Positions 6,230-10,569 of a DNA stretch of 10,569 nt are shown here, one piece after another. A program made the translations under genes and the position numbers. Source of the stretch: Pseudorhodobacter sp. (lineage in GTDB: Bacteria; Pseudomonadota; Alphaproteobacteria; Rhodobacterales; Rhodobacteraceae); NCBI GenBank assembly GCA_024641255.1, contig JAHEDL010000202.1, positions 1 through 10,569 on the forward strand. The letters are read 5' to 3'. The notes beneath the pieces were generated by a model. That model did not search any database. It was not told the origin of the DNA and saw only the letters and a program-made list of their open reading frames with translations. Numbering within the stretch: the first letter of the stretch is position 1; the number at the start of each line of letters is the position of its first letter.

Positions 6230-6239
6230 AATTGATCAA

Positions 6240-7985
6240 ATGAACCTCTTCGCAGAAATCCGCACTCTGGTCGTCGACAGCCTGACGGCTTTGTCCGCCG
6301 AGGGCGTGTTGCCCGCAGGGCTTGATACCGCTTCGGTCGCAGTCGAACCGCCGCGCGATGCCGCACATGGCGATATGGCGACCAATGCCGCGATGGTGCT
6401 GGCCAAGCCCGCAGGCCTGCCGCCGCGCGTGATCGCCGAGGCGTTGGCCGCACGGTTGGCGCAAGATCCGCGGATTTCTGGCGCCGAAGTGGCAGGCCCA
6501 GGCTTTTTGAACCTGCGGCTTTCTGCAGCAATGTGGCAGGGGGTTGTCAAAGCTGTGCTGTCCGAAGGGCTGGAGTTTGGTCGTTCGACAATGGGGGCGG
6601 GCCGCAAGGTCAACGTCGAATTCGTGTCGGCCAACCCGACCGGGCCGATGCATGTTGGTCACGTGCGTGGCGCTGTGGTGGGCGACGCGTTGTCGCGGTT
6701 GCTGGCCTTTGCGGGCTGGAATGTGACCCGCGAATATTACATCAACGACGGCGGCGCGCAGGTGGATGTGTTGGCGCGGTCGGCCTATGAGCGTTACCGC
6801 GAAGCCAATGGGCTGGAGCCGGAAATTCGCGAAGGCCTGTACCCGGGTGATTATCTGATTCCGGTGGGCGAGGCGCTGAAAGCCAAGTTCGGCACCAGTT
6901 TGCTGGACAAAGGCGAAGAAGTTTGGCTGGCCGATATCCGCGAGATTGCCACCGAGTTGATGATGGCCGAAATTCGCGGTGATCTGGCCGCACTTGGCGT
7001 GCATATGGATGTCTATTCTTCGGAAAAGGCACTGTATGGCACCGGCAAGATTGAAGCCGCCATCGAAACCCTGCGCGGCATGGGGCTGATTTACACCGGC
7101 ACTCTGGAGCCGCCGAAAGGCAAGTTGCCCGAAGATTGGGAAGCGCGGGAACAAACTCTGTTCCGCTCAACCGCGCATGGCGATGATGTTGACCGCCCGG
7201 TGCAAAAATCGGACGGGTCCTGGACCTATTTCGCGCCGGATATCGCCTATCACTTCGACAAGGTGCAGCGCGGCTTTGACGAACTGATCGATATTTTCGG
7301 CGCTGATCACGGCGGCTATGTGAAGCGGATGAAAGCAGCGGTTTCGGCGCTGTCGAACGGCAAAGTTCCGTTGGATATCAAGCTGGTGCAGCTGGTGAAG
7401 CTTTATAAGAACGGCGAACCGTTCAAGATGTCAAAGCGCGCAGGCACCTTTGTGACCCTGCGCGATGTGGTCGAACAGGCGGGGGCCGATGTGACCCGCT
7501 TTATGATGCTGACCCGCAAGAACGATGTGGCGCTGGATTTCGACTTTGCCAAGGTGCTGGAACAGTCGAAAGACAACCCGGTGTTCTATGTGCAATACGC
7601 CAATGCCCGGATTAACTCGGTGCTGCGCAAATCGCGAGACGCGGGGATTGATTGTTCGGATGCAGCTTTGTCGCAAGCCGATTTGGCGATTTTGAGCCAC
7701 CCTGCCGAAATCGAGATGGCGAAGAAACTGGCAGAATGGCCGCGCCTGGTTGAAATTGCCGCCAAATCCAACGAACCGCACCGCGTGGCGTTTTACCTTT
7801 ATGAACTGGCGTCCGAGTTCCATGGTTTGTGGAACAAAGGCAACGACGATGTCAGCCTGCGCTTCGTTCAAGAGGGCAACGCGGCAACATCTGCGGCAAA
7901 AGTTGCGCTGGCGCGGGCCACGGGCGTTGTGATTTCGGCCGGCCTTGGTATCCTTGGCGTGGTTCCGGTTGAGGAAATGCGCTGA
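6240..7985 (+). CDS. argS: Arginyl-tRNA synthetase
   Basis: ArgS charges tRNA-Arg with arginine in the cytoplasm and is essential. The 581-residue product has the class I signatures: HVGH (residues 138-141, the HIGH motif) inside [18 protein letters not shown], and KMSK at 396-399. The N-terminal tRNA-binding domain covers roughly residues 1-110, with [13 protein letters not shown] near 40-52 typical for the family. The C-terminal DALR-type anticodon-binding domain follows the conserved [15 protein letters not shown] stretch. Length is normal and no frameshift is seen. The start at 6240 gives the expected N-terminus; its ribosome binding site is partly buried in the hairpin at 6188-6229, which is unusual for a gene that must always be expressed. 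It is separated from the holin by 63 bases and from the SPOR gene by 72. Confidence 0.97.
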   Translation: MNLFAEIRTLVVDSLTALSAEGVLPAGLDTASVAVEPPRDAAHGDMATNAAMVLAKPAGLPPRVIAEALAARLAQDPRISGAEVAGPGFLNLRLSAAMWQGVVKAVLSEGLEFGRSTMGAGRKVNVEFVSANPTGPMHVGHVRGAVVGDALSRLLAFAGWNVTREYYINDGGAQVDVLARSAYERYREANGLEPEIREGLYPGDYLIPVGEALKAKFGTSLLDKGEEVWLADIREIATELMMAEIRGDLAALGVHMDVYSSEKALYGTGKIEAAIETLRGMGLIYTGTLEPPKGKLPEDWEAREQTLFRSTAHGDDVDRPVQKSDGSWTYFAPDIAYHFDKVQRGFDELIDIFGADHGGYVKRMKAAVSALSNGKVPLDIKLVQLVKLYKNGEPFKMSKRAGTFVTLRDVVEQAGADVTRFMMLTRKNDVALDFDFAKVLEQSKDNPVFYVQYANARINSVLRKSRDAGIDCSDAALSQADLAILSHPAEIEMAKKLAEWPRLVEIAAKSNEPHRVAFYLYELASEFHGLWNKGNDDVSLRFVQEGNAATSAAKVALARATGVVISAGLGILGVVPVEEMR

Positions 7986-8017
7986 ATGTGGCTTACTGGG
8001 CCGACTGGTAATAACAA

Positions 8018-8043
8018 GTAAAGGCGGCACGTATCGCCTTTAC
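8018..8043 (+). terminator. Hairpin between argS and the SPOR gene
   Basis: GTAAAGGCG (8018-8026) and CGCCTTTAC (8035-8043) form a perfect 9-bp stem with an eight-base loop. It lies 32 bases after the argS stop and ends four bases before the GAGG ribosome binding site (8048-8051) of the next gene. With no T-run after it, it may be a partial terminator, a processing site, or a structure that sets the relative expression of argS and the SPOR-nagZ-scpA block. Confidence 0.4.
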
Positions 8044-8057
8044 ACACGAGGCGAGAC

Positions 8058-9116
8058 ATGGCGAATGTGGAATTCGATGACATCGAAGGCGGCAACGCAG
8101 CAATGACCTCCGGGCGATTTGGCCGCGCTATCAACCTTGCCGGTGCAGCTTGCTCGGTTGGGTTGATCGTTGGTTTGGCAGTTTGGGGCTATAAACTTGC
8201 GGTGCGCGATGTGTCCGGCATTCCTGTTGTTCGCGCGCTGGAAGGTCCGCTGCGCATCGCGCCGGAAAATCCGGGCGGTGCGGTGACGTTGAACCAAGGC
8301 CTGTCTGTTAACGCCGTCGCTGCTGCTGGAACGGCATTGCCTTTGCCCGATAAGCTGATCCTTGCGCCAAAGGAAGCCGAACTTGCTGCCGATGATGCGG
8401 CAGGGGTTGCGGTTTTGGCGGATGCCGGGGCCGCTGTGCCGGTTGCTGGCAGTGATCTGAAGGTTGCGGATTTGCCCGAAGTTTCCGCCGCACCAATCGA
8501 AATTGCCCCCACCGAAATTGTCCCGGCAGATCCTGCACCCTCTGGTGTTGATCCGGCTGCGCTGCCACCCGTTGATGCGCAAGCTGCAGAACCTGCGCTG
8601 CCAGAAACGCAAGAAGATGCAGTTGCGGCGGCCTTGGCGGCTGCGCTGGCGGATTCTGGCGAAACCTCGGTGGCGGATGACTCTGCTGCGGCACCCGGTG
8701 TGCCCACGAAATCGCCAAAACCGCCGCGACGCCCGTTGCGGGCTGCGGTCGCACAGCCTGCGACCACTTTGTCAGACGAAGCAAATGCTTTGGCCGCCGC
8801 AGAACCGGCAGCGGAACCCGCCGCTGTCGCGCCCGCCGCAGAGATGGACCCGTCAACCATCGCCCCAGGCACCCGGCTGGTGCAGTTAGGCGCTTTTGAC
8901 GACGCCGATGCCGCGCGGGCCGAATGGGCGAATTTGCAGACGAAATTCCCTGAACTGATCGGGGCGAAGGCAATGGTTGTGCAATCGGCGCAATCGGGCG
9001 GCCGAACATTCTTCCGCCTGCGCGCGCATGGCTTTGCCGACGAAGATGAATCTCGACGTTTCTGCGCAGCACTTTTGGCTGAAAACGCCTCTTGCATTCC
9101 GGTTTCGCAGAAATGA
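8058..9116 (+). CDS. SPOR domain membrane protein
   Basis: The 352-residue product is a single-pass inner-membrane protein. It has a short acidic cytoplasmic N-terminus, one membrane segment at about residues 26-44, a long Ala/Pro/Glu-rich linker (about 60-270) predicted to be disordered in the periplasm, and a C-terminal SPOR domain from GTRLVQLGAF (271) to near the end. SPOR domains bind peptidoglycan glycan strands that lack stem peptides, which gather at the division septum, so a role at the septum or in wall remodelling is likely. The domain contains two cysteines (336 and 346) that could form a periplasmic disulphide. GAGG (8048-8051) supports the start. Its stop overlaps the start of nagZ by four bases (ATGA). 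The linker is low complexity, which accounts for long open frames on the opposite strand. Confidence 0.9.
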   Translation: MANVEFDDIEGGNAAMTSGRFGRAINLAGAACSVGLIVGLAVWGYKLAVRDVSGIPVVRALEGPLRIAPENPGGAVTLNQGLSVNAVAAAGTALPLPDKLILAPKEAELAADDAAGVAVLADAGAAVPVAGSDLKVADLPEVSAAPIEIAPTEIVPADPAPSGVDPAALPPVDAQAAEPALPETQEDAVAAALAAALADSGETSVADDSAAAPGVPTKSPKPPRRPLRAAVAQPATTLSDEANALAAAEPAAEPAAVAPAAEMDPSTIAPGTRLVQLGAFDDADAARAEWANLQTKFPELIGAKAMVVQSAQSGGRTFFRLRAHGFADEDESRRFCAALLAENASCIPVSQK

Positions 9117-10120
9117 TCGGCCAAGGGGCCGCGATATTTGGCTGTGAAGGTACGGTCTTGAGCGCGGCTGAGCGTGATTTCTTCCGCGATTATGACCCCT
9201 TTGGTTTCATCATCTTCGCGCGCAACGTCGATACAGTTGAACAGTTGCAACGGCTTACCGCTGATCTGCGCGATGCTGTCGGGCGGGATGCGCCGATTTT
9301 GATTGATCAGGAAGGTGGGCGAGTACAGCGTTTGCGCGCGCCGCAGTGGCGCGAATGGGCACCGCCACTTGATACGGTGCAGCGGGCCGGAGCCAAGGCC
9401 GAAAAGGCAATGGCATTGCAGGCGATGATCATTGCGTCAGAACTGCGCACGGTGGGCATTGATGCCAATTGCGCGCCGGTGGCTGATATTGCAGGGCGGA
9501 TGACGCATCCGTTCTTGCGCAACCGCTGCTATGGCGATGATGTGCAGACGGTGACCACGATCGCCCGCGCGGTTGCCGAAGCCTATTTGCAGATGGGTGT
9601 GCTGCCCGTTGTCAAACATATGCCCGGCCACGGGCGTTCGGTGAACGACACCCACCACGATTTGCCGACTGTCACCACCGATCAGGCGACGCTTCGCCAG
9701 ACCGATTTCGCGCCGTTCCGCGCTTTGGCGGATTTGCCGATGGCGATGACCGCGCATATCGTTTTTTCGGCCTATGATACCCTGCCTGCGACGCAGTCGC
9801 CCGCGATGATCAAGGTGATCCGCGACGATATCGGCTTCAACGGCTTGTTGATGACGGATGATCTGAACATGCAGGCGCTGTCTGGCACTTTGGCAGAGCG
9901 CACCGCGCGGTCGATGCGGGCCGGGTGCGATATTGCCCTGCATTGCAAAGGCGATCTGCCAGAGATGGTTGCGGTGGCCGATGCGGCAGGCGCGATGACT
10001 GACGCCACGCGGAAGCGCGCCAAAGCCGCTTTGGCTTTGCGCCACGCGCCGAAATCATTTGACATCGCCCAGCTGGAAGCCGAATTTTCGGCACTGCTTG
10101 GCGAAGGTGCGCATGGCTGA
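9113..10120 (+). CDS. nagZ: Beta-N-acetylhexosaminidase, peptidoglycan recycling
   Basis: NagZ (glycoside hydrolase family 3) removes N-acetylglucosamine from anhydromuropeptides in the cytoplasm during wall recycling; in some bacteria its product feeds AmpC induction. The 335-residue product has DQEGGRVQRL (65-74), the KHMPGHG substrate loop (168-174), the catalytic Asp179/His181 pair in NDTHHD, and the nucleophile in MTDDLNM (Asp249 by analogy). The length is usual for a single-domain Gram-negative NagZ, and there is no signal peptide. The start at 9113 is chosen because ATGA couples it to the stop of the SPOR gene and the protein then begins with the family-like GQGAAIFGCEG; an in-frame ATG at 9092 would add seven residues inside the upstream gene. 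Its end overlaps scpA by eight bases. Confidence 0.94.
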   Translation: MIGQGAAIFGCEGTVLSAAERDFFRDYDPFGFIIFARNVDTVEQLQRLTADLRDAVGRDAPILIDQEGGRVQRLRAPQWREWAPPLDTVQRAGAKAEKAMALQAMIIASELRTVGIDANCAPVADIAGRMTHPFLRNRCYGDDVQTVTTIARAVAEAYLQMGVLPVVKHMPGHGRSVNDTHHDLPTVTTDQATLRQTDFAPFRALADLPMAMTAHIVFSAYDTLPATQSPAMIKVIRDDIGFNGLLMTDDLNMQALSGTLAERTARSMRAGCDIALHCKGDLPEMVAVADAAGAMTDATRKRAKAALALRHAPKSFDIAQLEAEFSALLGEGAHG

Positions 10121-10569
10121 CAGCGAACCAGAAGAGTGGAGCGCGGCAGAGCGCGTCCCCGCAGCCGAACGGCTGGCGGGCGAAGCGTTGATCGTTGATG
10201 TCGACGGTTTCGAAGGCCCGCTTGACCTGTTGCTGACCTTGTCGCGCACCCAGAAAGTAGATCTGCGCAAGATTTCCGTTCTGCAATTGGCTGAACAATA
10301 TCTGATCTTTGTCGAACGCGCCCGCGCGCTGCGGATCGAGCTTGCGGCCGACTATCTGGTGATGGCGGCTTGGCTTGCCTTTCTGAAATCGCGCTTGCTG
10401 CTGCCGCCAGAGCCGGGCGAGGCTGGGCCTTCGGCAGAAGATCTTGCGGCGCATCTGGCGTTTCAGTTGGAACGCCTGTCGGCGATGCGCGAAGCTGCGG
10501 CGCGCTTGATGGGGCGTGATCAGTTGGGGCGCGACTTCTTTGCACGCGGCCTGCCCGAAACAATTACGC
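10113..10569 (+). CDS. scpA: Segregation and condensation protein A, 3' end cut off
   Basis: ScpA is the kleisin of the SMC-ScpAB condensin that compacts and separates the chromosome. The 152 visible codons stay open to the window edge. After a short acidic N-terminus comes the family opening VDGFEGPLDLLLTLSRTQKV (residues about 30-49), then DLRKISVLQLAEQYL and ADYLVMAAWLAFLKSRLLLPP, the N-terminal helices that bind the SMC neck. The remainder, including the C-terminal winged helix, lies beyond the window; scpB would be expected next. The ATG at 10113 lies inside the end of nagZ, so translation is probably coupled. Confidence 0.93.
   Translation, partial: MADSEPEEWSAAERVPAAERLAGEALIVDVDGFEGPLDLLLTLSRTQKVDLRKISVLQLAEQYLIFVERARALRIELAADYLVMAAWLAFLKSRLLLPPEPGEAGPSAEDLAAHLAFQLERLSAMREAAARLMGRDQLGRDFFARGLPETIT

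Noticed and set aside
5715..7154. A 479-codon open frame on the minus strand across the holin and argS
   Set aside because: It mirrors two confident + strand genes, including the argS HVGH region, and its product has no family-like motifs.
8189..9250. A 353-codon minus-strand frame rich in Ala/Ser/Gly
   Set aside because: It is the reverse of the low-complexity Ala/Pro linker of the SPOR protein and has no ribosome binding site or domain.

Overview
The window looks like a core chromosomal stretch from an alphaproteobacterium of the order Rhodobacterales (Rhodobacter/Paracoccus-like). The reasons are GC-rich coding DNA, the gene order argC-ccmE and argS-SPOR-nagZ-scpA, an ArgC with the active-site context GTGCNAAT that I associate with this group, and an endolysin/holin pair of the kind used to release gene transfer agents (GTAs). 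All genes supported here lie on the + strand. There are no tRNA, rRNA, CRISPR, transposase or integrase signs.

Layout. Positions 1-843 hold the 3' part of a PlsC-like acyltransferase. It is followed by murI (890-1702), which makes D-glutamate for peptidoglycan. A 282-base gap (1703-1984) is AT-rich at its right end and full of short inverted repeats; it precedes an unrecognised secreted protein (1985-2491). A 231-base gap (2492-2722) holds a GC-rich hairpin, a perfect TTAA-N7-TTAA CtrA-type box with a well-placed -10, and a hairpin with a T-run that reads as a minus-strand terminator. A DUF1684 protein (2723-3466), argC (3527-4555) and the haem chaperone ccmE (4565-5017) follow closely.

The most interesting region is 5018-6239. 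It contains a GH108 endolysin without a signal peptide (5092-5703), overlapped by a holin of the 3TM GTA-release family (5694-6176). After these comes a 13-bp perfect hairpin whose 3' arm contains the ribosome binding site of argS (6240-7985). The last block is a SPOR-domain membrane protein (8058-9116), nagZ (9113-10120) and the start of scpA (10113 to the window edge). These three genes overlap end to start.

Working together: several genes concern the cell wall (murI, endolysin, SPOR protein, nagZ), and the lysis pair sits inside a housekeeping neighbourhood rather than a prophage. The best reading is a domesticated GTA lysis module, away from any GTA structural genes, with possible CtrA input from the promoter 2.5 kb upstream. 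That family is already described in Rhodobacter capsulatus, so I do not claim a wholly new system. The less documented parts are the RNA and promoter structures around it.
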